DNA from: Chloroflexota bacterium
GTDB lineage: Bacteria > Chloroflexota > Limnocylindria > Limnocylindrales > CSP1-4
Assembly: GCA_021777365.1 (NCBI GenBank)
Contig: JAJYDP010000114.1
Span: forward strand, 1 to 11,001
Direction: 5' to 3'
DNA: 11,001 nucleotides
The notes under the pieces were generated by a model. It did not search any database. It saw only the letters and a program-made list of their open reading frames with translations, and was not told where the DNA came from. The translations under genes and the position numbers were made by a program. Shown piece after piece: positions 1 through 7,481 of this stretch (position 1 is its first letter; every line of letters starts with the position of its first letter).

Positions 1-29
1 GAGGCCGGCGGCGACCCTGGCCGGTGCGC

Positions 30-158
30 CTATCTGCGCGGCCTCTTAATCCAGTCGGCGACGGGTTCATGCCCGCGCCGCAGCAGCCAGAACGCCGACC
101 ACCCGAGGCCGAAGGCTACGCCCGCGACCGCCAGGTACGCCAGCAGGCGGTGGATCAC
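30..158 (-). CDS. possible 42-residue single-pass membrane peptide
   Basis: A short frame beginning at a GTG encodes 42 residues, VIHRLLAYLAVAGVAFGLGW and onward, ending in WIKRPRR. It has one hydrophobic stretch at about residues 4-22 followed by a basic, positive-inside-like tail, so a small inner-membrane peptide is plausible. It lies 79 bases downstream of the YHS gene on the same strand and would be the last member of the ATPase operon. No ATG, GTG or TTG occurs upstream in frame before a stop. The sequence GGAGGTGATC, a perfect anti-16S match, overlaps the GTG and sits six bases before an in-frame CTG. Initiation could therefore be at that CTG (codon 5) rather than the GTG. I do not recognise a family; it may be a chance frame. 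Confidence 0.35.
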   Translation of the reverse strand: MIHRLLAYLAVAGVAFGLGWSAFWLLRRGHEPVADWIKRPRR

Positions 159-237
159 CTCCCCGTCGCCGGACCCGCTTCGCCTGTGGGCGCGCCCGGC
201 CGTCCAGTCGAACCCAACCGGACACGCCTCAAGCGGC

Positions 238-423
238 TCAGTGACGCATGTGGCCGCCGGACTCCTCGGCCGGATGCCCGTAGCGATGGGGCTCCTTCAT
301 GAACGCGGCGTGACAGCCCTGGCTGCAGAAATAGAACGTGCGACCCTCGTGCTCTTCTTGGGCGGCCGCGTCCTCTGGGCGGATCTCCATGCCGCAGACG
401 GGGTCCCTCACCTTGTCGGCCAT
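238..423 (-). CDS. YHS-domain small metal-binding protein
   Basis: This 61-residue protein is a stand-alone YHS domain. It has DPVCGMEI at residues 7-14, then a GRTFYFCSQGCHAAF stretch at 27-41 and PHRY at 45-48. Its cysteines at residues 10, 33 and 37 and its histidines are candidate metal ligands. The tail is His/Met-containing (GGHMRH). YHS domains are commonly found fused to or encoded beside copper- and heavy-metal-transporting ATPases, so a cytosolic metal-donor or buffering role is likely; the particular metal is inference. The start is fixed by AAAGGAG eight bases upstream of the ATG. The start lies inside the end of the upstream membrane-protein gene (16-base overlap), placing it in the ATPase operon. 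Confidence 0.85.
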   Translation of the reverse strand: MADKVRDPVCGMEIRPEDAAAQEEHEGRTFYFCSQGCHAAFMKEPHRYGHPAEESGGHMRH

Positions 424-1235
424 GTCGCTGGCTCCTTTCGAGTGTCGATGACCTTGCCGGCCGCGACTCGCACGGGGCGAGCCCGGACCGCCGTTCCGTT
501 GCGCCGGGCGCCCGCCGGATTCCTGCCGTCGCGCACGGGGCGGCCGGACGGCCAGCGGAGCGCGCCTGCCGCTCCCCACATGGCCAGCGTCATGCCCGCG
601 ACGAAGAGCGGCCAGGGGAACGGGCGGGGCGTCCCGCCGGCGAGGATGGGCGCCGCATCCCAGGTAAAGCTCAGCACCACCAGCGCACCGCCGGCGAGGG
701 TGCATGCGGCCGTGGCCCGACCCACACCCAGCCGCCATCCCGCGCGCAGCCGACGTGCGGCCGCCAGCCCGAACCCGATGAGCGCGGCGCTCACTGCGAC
801 GGGCGCCCAGACGGGTCCCACCCAGGGCACGGGAACCAGGAAGAGCAGGTCCCACGTGCCCGGCGAGGGGGGCCAGCCCGAGAAGCGCCAGAGCCACCCG
901 TAGTAGCCGATGTCCCAGACCCCGAACGCGACGGCCGACCAGGCGAGCCGTTCGAGCGGGGTTCGGCCCGCCAGCCAGCCGACGGCGGCCAGCATCACCA
1001 GCGTCGCGAGCTCGCGGCCGAGTTCGATCTGGGCCAGGCCGCCCAGGGACCCCAGATCGCGCAGTGGGAACAGCGCCGCCGGGGTGATCGAGAGCGCGCG
1101 CTGCAGGTACAGCATCACCGCCGCCTCGAGGTAGGCCATCCCAATCGCGAACGTCGCCACCGCGAGCGCGCGGGCCAGGAGGCCGTGGTCGTCGGCGGGC
1201 GTCGCCGGGAAGTTCTGGGCGGTGGCGTCGGTCAT
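408..1235 (-). CDS. conserved polytopic membrane protein of unknown function
   Basis: The 275-residue product has six or seven hydrophobic segments, a soluble N-terminal 20 residues and a basic, Arg-rich C-terminal 45 residues. Recurring landmarks are AYLEAAVMLYLQ near residue 34, WDIGYYGWLW near 108, and WDLLFLVPVPWVGPVWAPV near 127-145. I recognise this as a recurrent bacterial membrane-protein type without an assigned function. No catalytic motif stands out; paired aromatic and proline-rich loops could bind a lipid or cofactor, but that is a guess. Its ATG overlaps the TGA of the cyclopropane synthase gene in an ATGA arrangement, so translation is probably coupled and a role with membrane lipids is reasonable. 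Its 3' end overlaps the start of the YHS gene by 16 bases. Confidence 0.8.
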   Translation of the reverse strand: MTDATAQNFPATPADDHGLLARALAVATFAIGMAYLEAAVMLYLQRALSITPAALFPLRDLGSLGGLAQIELGRELATLVMLAAVGWLAGRTPLERLAWSAVAFGVWDIGYYGWLWRFSGWPPSPGTWDLLFLVPVPWVGPVWAPVAVSAALIGFGLAAARRLRAGWRLGVGRATAACTLAGGALVVLSFTWDAAPILAGGTPRPFPWPLFVAGMTLAMWGAAGALRWPSGRPVRDGRNPAGARRNGTAVRARPVRVAAGKVIDTRKEPATWPTR

Positions 1236-2674
1236 GGCTGGGCCCACCACGGCCGCAGCGGTCGCGGAGCCGAACCTCGGGTGGCCGGGCGCGCCAGCAG
1301 AAGCTGCACGACGTCCAGCGCGCCCGTCTCGAAGCCGCGCCGCGCCGCCGCCATGCAGAGCCGCCAGGTCCGGTACGCCTCGTCGCCGGCGAGGCGCCGC
1401 GCTTGCTCCGCGCTGGCCTCGAGTCGCCGCACCCATGCCTCGAGGGTGAGTGCGTAATGCGGGCGGAGCGACTGCGCGTCGAGCAGCTCGAAGCCCGCCG
1501 CCCGCGCCTGCGCGATGGCGTCCTCGACGGTCACTAGCTCCCCATCCGGGAAGACGTAGCGTCCGACGAAGCCGCCGTCCCTGAAGCGCAGCCCGACCGG
1601 ACGCCAGCGTGCGTGCGCCGCCGTGGCGATGCCGTGGTTGAGGAACAGACCGCCCGGGCGCAGCGCGGCGAACGCCGCGGCGAAGTAGACCGGCAGGTTG
1701 GCACGCCCGACGTGCTCGAACATGCCGACCGACGCCACCGCGTCGAAGCTGCCGGGGTTGGCGAGATCCCGGTAGTCGCGCAGCTCGACGCGCGCTCGAT
1801 CGCCGAGGCCTTCGCGACGTGCCCGGGCCTCGGCATAGCTGACCTGCGGCTCGCTCAGCGTGGTCCCGGTGGCCTCGACGGCGTACCGCTCGGCCGCGAA
1901 GAGCGCAAGCGAGCCCCACCCGCAGCCGATGTCGAGCAGGCGCCGGCCGGGCGCCAGGCGGAGCTTCCGGCAGATCAGGTCGAGTTTCGCCTCCTGGGCC
2001 GCATCGAGTGCCTGCGCCGGGTCGGCGGTCGATTCGAAGTACGCGCACGAGTAGGTCAGCCGGCGGTCGAGCCAGAGTCCGCAGAAGTCGTTGCCGACGT
2101 CGTAGTGGAAGCGCACTGCCGCAAGGTCCCGCACGCGGGAGTGCCGCCGTCCACGCATGCGGGCGACACGCGTGAGTCTCGCCACCGATCCGGAACCGCG
2201 ACGAAGCCTCGTCCCCCAGCGCAGCAGCCGACGCAGCTCGTCGGCGCTCAGGCGGCGCAGGTCCATGGCCCGGCCCGTATCGATGGCGGCAGCGATGTCG
2301 CCCTCGATGTCGATGTCACCCCGCAGGAACGCTTCACCCAGGGCGTCCGGCGTGGGCGGCCAGAGCAGGCGTCCGAGGGCGTCTGCGTCGGCGATCACGA
2401 CGCGCGCGAGTGGAGTGCCATTCCTGGCGGCTGACCGTTGGGATGCCAGCCTGCCAGCCAATTCCAACGCGACGCGAGCGTCGGACGGCAACGCCTGGCG
2501 CGCGAGACGCAGTGTGGCGAGGGCAAGCGTCGCTCGCCCTCCCCGGAATGCCGGCACGCCCGTCGCTACGAGCCTGCCGGGTGCGTGGGGTACGGCGGTT
2601 CGGTCGCTCAGGACGCCCTGACCGGGCCCAAGGATGCCGGGCGGCCCCTCGGCCTCGACCTCACCCGGTGCCAT
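1232..2674 (-). CDS. cfa: cyclopropane-fatty-acyl-phospholipid synthase family methyltransferase
   Basis: The protein (480 residues) is a SAM-dependent methyltransferase that would add a methylene group (or methyl, in relatives) to unsaturated acyl chains of membrane phospholipids, at the inner face of the membrane. The N-terminal lipid-binding part has [17 protein letters not shown] at residues 111-127. The catalytic part has [10 protein letters not shown] at 188-197, YSCAYF at 208-213 and the SAM motif [10 protein letters not shown] at 246-255. Further on come VGMFEHVG at 316-323, NHGIA at 346-350 and HYALTLEAW at 406-414. Cys210, Glu320, His347, Ile349 and Tyr407 match residues reported around the bicarbonate site of the E. 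coli enzyme. It is about 100 residues longer than E. coli Cfa (382), mostly at the N-terminus. The start overlaps the ATPase 3' end by 14 bases, with GAGGGG ten bases upstream of the ATG. Its place in a metal-ATPase operon is unusual. Confidence 0.93.
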   Translation of the reverse strand: MAPGEVEAEGPPGILGPGQGVLSDRTAVPHAPGRLVATGVPAFRGGRATLALATLRLARQALPSDARVALELAGRLASQRSAARNGTPLARVVIADADALGRLLWPPTPDALGEAFLRGDIDIEGDIAAAIDTGRAMDLRRLSADELRRLLRWGTRLRRGSGSVARLTRVARMRGRRHSRVRDLAAVRFHYDVGNDFCGLWLDRRLTYSCAYFESTADPAQALDAAQEAKLDLICRKLRLAPGRRLLDIGCGWGSLALFAAERYAVEATGTTLSEPQVSYAEARARREGLGDRARVELRDYRDLANPGSFDAVASVGMFEHVGRANLPVYFAAAFAALRPGGLFLNHGIATAAHARWRPVGLRFRDGGFVGRYVFPDGELVTVEDAIAQARAAGFELLDAQSLRPHYALTLEAWVRRLEASAEQARRLAGDEAYRTWRLCMAAARRGFETGALDVVQLLLARPATRGSAPRPLRPWWAQP

Positions 2675-5135
2675 ACCGACAGATCCCCTCGAGCCTCGTC
2701 CGCTTCAGGAGCAGCGCGTTCATCGCGACCAGGAACGAGCTGCCGGCCATGCTGATGGCGGCGATCTCTGGCCGCAGCAGCAACCCGAAGGCGGGGTAGA
2801 ACACGCCGGCGGCAATCGGAAAGGCCACGGTGTTGTACCCCACGGCCCAGGCCAGGTTCTGGCGCATCTTGCGGACCGTCGCTCGCGAGAGGGCGATCGC
2901 GCCGAGCACGTCAACCGGATCGCTCTTCATGAGCACGACGTCGGCTGCCTCGACCGCGACGTCTGTGCCGGCACCGATGGCGATCCCCACGTCAGCCTGC
3001 ACGAGCGCGGGCGCGTCGTTGATGCCATCGCCCACCATGGCGACGAGCGTGCCCATTCCCTGCAGCTCCTTGACCTTGTCCGCCTTCTGACCCGGCAAGA
3101 CCTCAGCGAACACGGTGTCGATCCCGAGCTCGGCCCCGATCCGTTCGGCGGTGGCCTGGTTGTCGCCGGTGAGCATGGCGACCCGCACGCCGATGCGGTG
3201 CAGGCGCTCGATAGCCTCCCTGGCCGAGGGGCGCACGGCGTCGGCGATGGCGATGATGCCGGCCGCCGCGCCGTCCACGGCGACCCGCACGACCGTGCGA
3301 CCGGCGCCCTCGAGTTCGGCCGCACGGGCATCCAGGCGATCGAAGGCGATCCCGCGGTCGCGCATGAGCTTCGCGTTGCCGACGAGGACGCTCCGTCCGT
3401 CGACCCGTGCCTCCAGGCCGTAGCCGGGCACGGCCTGGAAGTCGGCTGCGTCGCCGACCGCGAGGCCACGGTCCTTCGCCGACGCCACGACCGCCGCCGC
3501 CAGGGGATGCTCGCTCGAGGCTTCGGCGGACGCGGCCAGCCGGACGAGCTCATCCTCGGAGCCGGGATTGCCCATGGCGACGATGTCGACCACCCGGGGC
3601 TCACCGACGGTGAGGGTGCCGGTCTTGTCGAAGATCACGACCCCCACCTTCGAAGCCTGCTCGAGCGCCGAGGCGTTCTTGAACAAGATGCCGTTGAGGG
3701 CGCCGAGCCCGGTCCCGACCATGATGGCCGTCGGCGTTGCGAGGCCGAGCGCATCGGGGCAGGCGATGATGACGACGGTGATGGCCAGCGTGAGAGCGAA
3801 GATGAAGGTGGCGCCGCCGACCCAGTACCAGCCGGCGAAGGTGAGGATGCCGAAGAGGACCGCCGCGGCCACCAGCCACTGGGCGGCCCGGTCGGCCAGC
3901 CGCTGCGCGGGTGCCTTCGAGTTCTGCGCGAGCTGCACGAGGCGCACGATCTGTGCCAGGGCGGTGTCGGCGCCGACCTTGGTGGCCCGGAAGCGGAACG
4001 TTCCGGTCTTGTTGACCGTCGCGCCGATGACGGGCGAGCCCACCGTCTTGTCCACCGGCACGCTCTCGCCCGTGATCATCGACTCGTCCACGGACGAGCG
4101 CCCGTCGGTGACCGTGCCGTCGACCGGGATCTTGTCGCCCGGCCGGATGAGCACGATGTCCTCGGAGATTACCTCGGAGGTCGCGATCTCCACCGGCTCG
4201 CCGTTGCGGATCACGGTGGCCTTCGGCGGGGCCAGGTCGAGGAGCGCCCTGATCGCATCCGATGCGCCCGAGCGGGCGCGCATCTCGAGCCAGTGCCCGA
4301 ACAGCACGAACGCGAGCAGCAACACCGAGGCCTCGTAGAAGACCTCGCCGTTGAAGAGGAACGTCGCGGCCACGCTGAAGAGGTAGCCCGAGCCCACCGA
4401 GAGGGCCACCAGGACGGACATGTCGAGGGTCCGATGGCGGAGGGCTCGGTACGCCCCCACGAAGAACATCTGGCCGCTCCACAGGACGGCCGGCGTGGAA
4501 AGCAGGAACAGGAGCAGCTTCACGTCCATGCCGAACGGCGTGGCCAGCCGGATGCCGAAGGTTTGGGTCGCCAGCGGCGAGTACAGGAAGACCGGGATCG
4601 CGAGAACGAGCGCGACGAGGAACCGGTTGCGCATGTCGCGCACCATCTCCGCCATGCTCATGCCGGCCCCATGGCCCATCTCGTGGGCCATGGCAGCCAT
4701 TTCCCCTGCGGGCTGCCCTGCCGCGGCGGGAGCCATCGCGTGGCCGGCGTGGGGTGCTTCGGCGGCCGGCATCGCGTGGCCGGCGTGGGGTGCTTCGGCG
4801 GCCGGCATCGCGTGCCCGGCGTGCTCCGCCGCAGCGGGCGGGGCGGGGTGCGCCATCTCGTGCGGCACGGCACTCCCGATCGCCGCCGGCGTCTCTTCCT
4901 GGCAGAGATGGCACGGCACGATCTCGCCGCCGCAGGTGCAGCCGAAGTCGCGGATCAGGGCTTCCACGCCGTCGGCCCCGATGACGTGATCGGCATACCG
5001 AACCGTGACCTGCTGGGCGACCGGGTTCGCCTCGGCGGCGAGCACGCCCGGATGACGGAGCAGATGCCGCTCGAGCACACTGGCGCTGCTCGCTCGCAGC
5101 AGGCCGCCAGCCTCGAAGATCGCCTCGGTCACCAT
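2661..5135 (-). CDS. P1B-type heavy-metal (probably copper) translocating ATPase with CPD motif
   Basis: This 824-residue pump couples ATP hydrolysis to metal export across the cytoplasmic membrane. From the chosen start, a degenerate HMA-like domain (about 1-65) ends in a Cys cluster, [13 protein letters not shown] (66-78). A His/Met-rich linker follows at about 92-165, including a 12-residue tandem repeat. Then come paired membrane segments, TGES at 355-358 (actuator), the membrane metal motif CPD at 459-461, DKTGT at 503-507 (phosphorylated Asp), SEHP at 541-544, TGDN at 656-659 and GDGINDAP at 702-709. Tyr-Asn (767-768) and a later Met/Ser/Asn helix match copper-type pumps. CPD replaces the usual CPC or CPH. 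Start: ATG at 5135, because GGAG lies eight bases upstream; an ATG at 5141 is too close to that site, and the frame stays open to an ATG at 5210. It is the first gene of a five-gene minus-strand group. Metal specificity is inferred. Confidence 0.95.
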   Translation of the reverse strand: MVTEAIFEAGGLLRASSASVLERHLLRHPGVLAAEANPVAQQVTVRYADHVIGADGVEALIRDFGCTCGGEIVPCHLCQEETPAAIGSAVPHEMAHPAPPAAAEHAGHAMPAAEAPHAGHAMPAAEAPHAGHAMAPAAAGQPAGEMAAMAHEMGHGAGMSMAEMVRDMRNRFLVALVLAIPVFLYSPLATQTFGIRLATPFGMDVKLLLFLLSTPAVLWSGQMFFVGAYRALRHRTLDMSVLVALSVGSGYLFSVAATFLFNGEVFYEASVLLLAFVLFGHWLEMRARSGASDAIRALLDLAPPKATVIRNGEPVEIATSEVISEDIVLIRPGDKIPVDGTVTDGRSSVDESMITGESVPVDKTVGSPVIGATVNKTGTFRFRATKVGADTALAQIVRLVQLAQNSKAPAQRLADRAAQWLVAAAVLFGILTFAGWYWVGGATFIFALTLAITVVIIACPDALGLATPTAIMVGTGLGALNGILFKNASALEQASKVGVVIFDKTGTLTVGEPRVVDIVAMGNPGSEDELVRLAASAEASSEHPLAAAVVASAKDRGLAVGDAADFQAVPGYGLEARVDGRSVLVGNAKLMRDRGIAFDRLDARAAELEGAGRTVVRVAVDGAAAGIIAIADAVRPSAREAIERLHRIGVRVAMLTGDNQATAERIGAELGIDTVFAEVLPGQKADKVKELQGMGTLVAMVGDGINDAPALVQADVGIAIGAGTDVAVEAADVVLMKSDPVDVLGAIALSRATVRKMRQNLAWAVGYNTVAFPIAAGVFYPAFGLLLRPEIAAISMAGSSFLVAMNALLLKRTRLEGICRYGTG
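4734..4823 (-). repeat. 36-bp tandem repeat encoding a His/Met metal-binding linker
   Basis: Two exactly identical 36-bp copies (4734-4769 and 4770-4805) are followed by a partial third with one mismatch. On the coding strand each encodes the 12-residue unit [12 protein letters not shown]. The repeat lies in the linker between the HMA-like domain and the first membrane helix of the ATPase. His and Met side chains suit Cu(I)/Cu(II) or Ag(I) binding. Identity at the DNA level suggests a recent duplication and potential copy-number variation in frame. Confidence 0.9.
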
Positions 5136-5264
5136 CGTCATCTCTCCTGCGCGGCAATCCGTTCGCGCCAGTTCTACTACACCTCGGTCGGTGGTGGTTT
5201 CAGCTCCCAACCCGTTGCGTCGGGACGCGAGGGTCGATCACGACGACTGAGGCTGACCGAGCGA

Positions 5265-5293
5265 GGTGAGTCCTGCCTGAGCGGGCGCTGAGG
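5265..5293 (-). promoter_or_regulatory. 11-bp direct-repeat array ahead of the ATPase operon
   Basis: Read on the minus strand, three 7-mers sit exactly 11 bp apart: CCTCAGC (5287-5293), GCTCAGG (5276-5282) and ACTCACC (5265-5271). They match the core NCTCASS found in the other arrays of this window and point towards the ATPase start about 130 bases away. The 11-bp spacing is typical of tandem sites for OmpR/PhoB-family response regulators. No convincing -10 or -35 could be assigned. The rest of 5142-5264 holds no gene that I can see. Confidence 0.55.
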
Positions 5294-5365
5294 AAACTCC
5301 CAATCTCGCCGCGGTGTGCCGCTCTGGGGCGCCGCAACCTGCGACGGACCGACATCGTGGCGATC

Positions 5366-5407
5366 TCTCAGCAGGGGTTCATTCCAGTCTCAGGTTTCCC
5401 ACTCAGG
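5366..5407 (+). promoter_or_regulatory. 11-bp direct-repeat array ahead of the DoxX-like gene
   Basis: On the plus strand, TCTCAGC (5366), GTTCATT (5377) and TCTCAGG (5388) are spaced by exactly 11 bp. A further ACTCAGG (5401) is displaced by two bases from the register. The array points towards the DoxX-like gene, about 85 bases downstream, and is back to back with the minus-strand array at 5265-5293. The remainder of 5294-5492 shows no gene. Confidence 0.5.
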
Positions 5408-5492
5408 CTCGGAGCATCGACAACAGGTCCGCCTGGACGGCGGGCCAGCGGCCATCCGGGCCGCACCAAGATGCCTGACAGGAGTGTCGGAA

Positions 5493-6086
5493 ATGGATCG
5501 CTCATCTGGTCACACGCCATCGTTCGAGGGCGACGCGCGGCCGCCGCTCATCGGGCTCCTCACAGTCCAGGCGTTCCTGGGCTACGAGTGGCTCATGTCG
5601 GGCATCTCCAAGGTGCTCGCGGGCGACTTTGCCTCCGGGCTCGCGGGCACCCTGTCGGATCAGTCGAAGGGCCTGACAGGCTGGTACAAGTCGCTCCTCG
5701 ACATGGTCGTGATTCCGAACGGCCAGCTGTTCGGTTACCTCGTGATGGCCGGGGAACTCGCCCTGGGCATCGTCCTGATCTCGGCCTCGGTGATCTGGCT
5801 GACGCGCTGGTCACGCCTCTCCGCCCGCGGCCGCTCCGTCCTCCTGTCGTCCATCGTCCTCGCGGGCGTCGTGGCGATCTTCATGAACGTCAACTTCCAC
5901 CTGATGAGCGGCGCCAACCATCCCTGGATCGTGGCCGCCGATCCGAACGGCGAAGGGATCGACCTCGACAGCGTGATGCCGATTATCCAGGCGATCATCG
6001 CCGCGGTCAGCCTGCGGTACCTGGTCGCGCTCCGTGCCGAAGCGCGTGTCCCGACAACCGCGCGGTCCCGGGTGCCGGCGGCCTGA
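5493..6086 (+). CDS. DoxX-like integral membrane protein
   Basis: The 197-residue protein has about four hydrophobic helices (roughly 16-36, 78-104, 116-137 and 162-181). Landmarks are FLGYEWLMSGISKV (28-41) and MNVNFHLMSGANHPWI (131-146). These resemble DoxX and the large subunit of thiosulfate:quinone oxidoreductase (DoxD type), membrane proteins that pass electrons to the quinone pool or act with redox partners. The precise substrate cannot be read from sequence; a role in membrane redox defence is inference from the neighbouring copper proteins. The start is set by AGGAG at 5480-5484, eight bases before the ATG; the frame is open further upstream, but without such a site. It is preceded by a plus-strand 11-bp repeat array and is divergent from the metal-ATPase operon. 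Confidence 0.8.
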   Translation: MDRSSGHTPSFEGDARPPLIGLLTVQAFLGYEWLMSGISKVLAGDFASGLAGTLSDQSKGLTGWYKSLLDMVVIPNGQLFGYLVMAGELALGIVLISASVIWLTRWSRLSARGRSVLLSSIVLAGVVAIFMNVNFHLMSGANHPWIVAADPNGEGIDLDSVMPIIQAIIAAVSLRYLVALRAEARVPTTARSRVPAA

Positions 6087-6104
6087 GCTCGGCGGCCCAC
6101 CTCG

Positions 6105-6254
6105 ATGTCACGGCCGCGGCGGGCGGGATCGCCGCGGAGGCCCCGGTCGGGCGTGGCGACGGCCGGCGTGGTCCTCTTCGCGCTGCTCGCCGTCGGGGCG
6201 GGTGCGCTCCTCGTGCTGCGCGCCGAGCGTCTTCGCGGCGACAACACCTTGTGA
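6105..6254 (+). CDS. possible 49-residue single-pass membrane peptide
   Basis: This short frame lies 18 bases after the DoxX-like gene. The N-terminus is very Arg-rich (MSRPRRAGSPRRPRSG), followed by a hydrophobic helix at about 17-39 (VATAGVVLFALLAVGAGALL) and a polar tail ending in RGDNTL. The charge pattern fits a small inner-membrane protein with its N-terminus inside. No clear ribosome site precedes the ATG; an internal GTG at codon 17 has GGAGG twelve bases upstream and could be the real start. No family is recognised, and a chance frame is possible. Confidence 0.4.
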   Translation: MSRPRRAGSPRRPRSGVATAGVVLFALLAVGAGALLVLRAERLRGDNTL

Positions 6255-6290
6255 GGCGCGCCGGCGCCGCTGCGCCCGGTGGCCAGGCCG

Positions 6291-6342
6291 CTTGACCGAA
6301 TCTTGACCCTCGGGCGCATGACGCCTTGACGTCAGACTCGCA
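6291..6342 (+). promoter_or_regulatory. weaker direct-repeat region ahead of the SHOCT-cupredoxin pair
   Basis: CTTGACC occurs twice, 11 bp apart (6291 and 6302). CTTGACG follows at 6325 and ACTCGCA at 6336, the last two again 11 bp apart. This resembles the NCTCASS arrays elsewhere in the window but is more divergent and has a one-base slip in phase between the halves. The TTGAC elements could instead be -35 hexamers; I found no good -10 at the right distance. The rest of 6255-6408 carries only the ribosome site of the next gene. Confidence 0.35.
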
Positions 6343-6408
6343 GGCTCTCGGGTGTCGGCAGCAGGCCGACGACGCAACGCGAACACGATACGTACAGGAG
6401 GCGCTCCC

Positions 6409-6651
6409 ATGATGGGAGGAATTGGCTGGGGCATGGGCCTCGCCGGCTGGTTATGGATGTTCGGGGGACTGATCCTGTTCGCCGGCCTCGTCGCGCTCTT
6501 CGTGCGCGCGCTGGCCGGGCCGACCACGCGGGGGGACGGTGGCGCGCGCCCGCCGGGAACCACGCTCGACGCGCTGGGGGAGCGGTTCGCGCGCGGTGAG
6601 ATCAGCGAGACCGAGTTCGAACAGGCCCGGAGAACGCTGGGGTACGCCTGA
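6409..6651 (+). CDS. small membrane protein with C-terminal SHOCT domain
   Basis: The product is 80 residues. A Gly/Met-rich N-terminus (MMGGIGWGMG) leads into one membrane helix at about 13-34. After a basic linker comes a SHOCT domain at 52-80 (LDALGERFARGEISETEFEQ followed by ARRTLGYA), a short helical module found at protein ends and thought to mediate oligomerisation. Such proteins often occur next to copper and envelope-stress genes, but their role is unknown. The start is supported by AGGAGG at 6397-6402 (CAGGAGGCGCTCCC before the ATG). Its TGA overlaps the ATG of the cupredoxin gene by one base (TGATG), so the two are almost certainly co-translated. Confidence 0.85.
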   Translation: MMGGIGWGMGLAGWLWMFGGLILFAGLVALFVRALAGPTTRGDGGARPPGTTLDALGERFARGEISETEFEQARRTLGYA

Positions 6652-7355
6652 TGCGCCGCGTGACACTCGGCCGGCTGGTCGCCGGCCTCCTCGGGCTCGG
6701 CCTCGTGCTGGTGCTCGCCGGCGCCGTCCTGGGCGGGACGGGGGCCGCTGCATCCAGTTCGTGGACGGGCTCCGGCGGGGGCCTGGGCGCGTTCGGCTTC
6801 ATGGGCCCGGGCATGATGGGTGGCGGCGCAGGCGACATGGGTCAGGCGATGGGCAGCGCCCTCGCCGGCCGGGTCGGGCAGCCGATCTCACAGGCTCAGG
6901 CGACCGCCCTGGGTGCCAGCGCACCAGCAGGCGCGACCGTCGGCCAAACGGCGAAACGGATCACCTTCCAGACGAGCGACGTCCGGCTCGCGGTGGTGGC
7001 CAGCCCGTCCGGCGGGCCGGACCTGACGTTCCGCATCGCGGGGCTCGTGAACCCGACCATCGTCGTGCCGCTTGGCGCGACGGTCACGGTGCAGGTCGTC
7101 AATGCCGACCCGGACATGAGCCACAACTGGGCAGTCGTGAACGCGCAGGCGCCGTTCTCCTACATGAGCATGATGTCGGGCGCGGTATTCGCCGGGGCTT
7201 CCTCGGCGCCGCTGGGCGACCCGACCTCGGCCGGCCTGCCGAGCGAGACGATCAGCTTCACTGCCTCGACCGCGGGGACCTACACGTACCTGTGTCAGGT
7301 GCCGGGTCACGCCGCCCAGGGTATGTACGGCACGTTCCAGGTCGTCGGGGCCTGA
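6651..7355 (+). CDS. secreted or membrane-anchored type 1 copper protein (cupredoxin, sulfocyanin/rusticyanin-like)
   Basis: This 234-residue exported copper protein has an N-terminal signal or anchor helix (about 8-32). A Gly/Met-rich spacer, FGFMGPGMMGGGAGDMG, occupies residues 48-64. The cupredoxin domain starts near 125. Copper ligands are all visible: His158 in DMSHNW, then Cys215, His220 and Met225 in YLCQVPGHAAQGM. The order, the long insert between the first His and the Cys, and NPTIVVPLGATVTVQVVNAD (134-153) recall sulfocyanin and rusticyanin. It would carry electrons or hold copper outside the membrane. The Met-rich spacer may add a weak Cu(I) site. It is coupled to the SHOCT gene by a TGATG overlap. 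It is intact, unlike the related cupredoxin at 8767-9136. Confidence 0.92.
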   Translation: MRRVTLGRLVAGLLGLGLVLVLAGAVLGGTGAAASSSWTGSGGGLGAFGFMGPGMMGGGAGDMGQAMGSALAGRVGQPISQAQATALGASAPAGATVGQTAKRITFQTSDVRLAVVASPSGGPDLTFRIAGLVNPTIVVPLGATVTVQVVNADPDMSHNWAVVNAQAPFSYMSMMSGAVFAGASSAPLGDPTSAGLPSETISFTASTAGTYTYLCQVPGHAAQGMYGTFQVVGA

Positions 7356-7373
7356 GGCGACAGGCGCCGATCA

Positions 7374-7391
7374 CCGGGGCTCTGGCTCCGG
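7374..7391 (+). terminator. candidate terminator hairpin after the cupredoxin gene
   Basis: CCGGGGC (7374-7380) pairs with GCTCCGG (7385-7391), one of the seven pairs being G-U, around the loop TCTG. It starts 19 bases after the cupredoxin stop. No real T-run follows (the nearest is TTT at 7421), so activity is uncertain. Confidence 0.35.
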
Positions 7392-7420
7392 ACAGCCGGC
7401 CATGCCCATCCTGACCCCCC

Positions 7421-7460
7421 TTTGAGCCACTTCTCGGCCGGCTCTCAGGTGTAACTCACC
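7421..7460 (+). promoter_or_regulatory. 11-bp direct-repeat array ahead of the M50-like gene
   Basis: Four units in strict 11-bp phase: TTTGAGC (7421), TCTCGGC (7432), TCTCAGG (7443) and ACTCACC (7454). The last two are the best matches to NCTCASS. The array ends 21 bases before the ATG at 7482, leaving very little room for a separate -10 and leader. Part of the motif (TCAS, five bases, ACTCAC) recurs exactly in the arrays at 8690 and 10876. Confidence 0.6.
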
Positions 7461-7481
7461 CGGCCGCGCGAGGCTGACGCG

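Noticed and set aside
153..163. GGATCACCTCC on the plus strand, as at the end of 16S rRNA
   Set aside because: No flanking 16S sequence is present; the same bases read on the minus strand act as a ribosome-binding-type match.
5170..5180. TACTACA half-site resembling BlaI/CopY operators ahead of the ATPase
   Set aside because: No matching TGTAGTA arm is present at the expected spacing; only an imperfect GGTGGTGG follows.
2634..5291. Very long plus-strand open frame opposite the ATPase
   Set aside because: It is antisense to a gene with all P-type ATPase motifs. Its product is a low-complexity His/Arg/Gly/Asp-rich string typical of shadow frames in very GC-rich DNA.
5288..5302. TGAGGAAACTCCC resembling the GAGGAAAGTCC signature of RNase P RNA
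   Set aside because: The other conserved RNase P segments are not found in the surrounding 250 bases, and part of it belongs to the 11-bp repeat array.
6291..6331. Repeated TTGAC as sigma-70 type -35 elements
   Set aside because: No acceptable -10 hexamer is found 16-18 bases downstream of any copy; treated as a weak repeat array instead.
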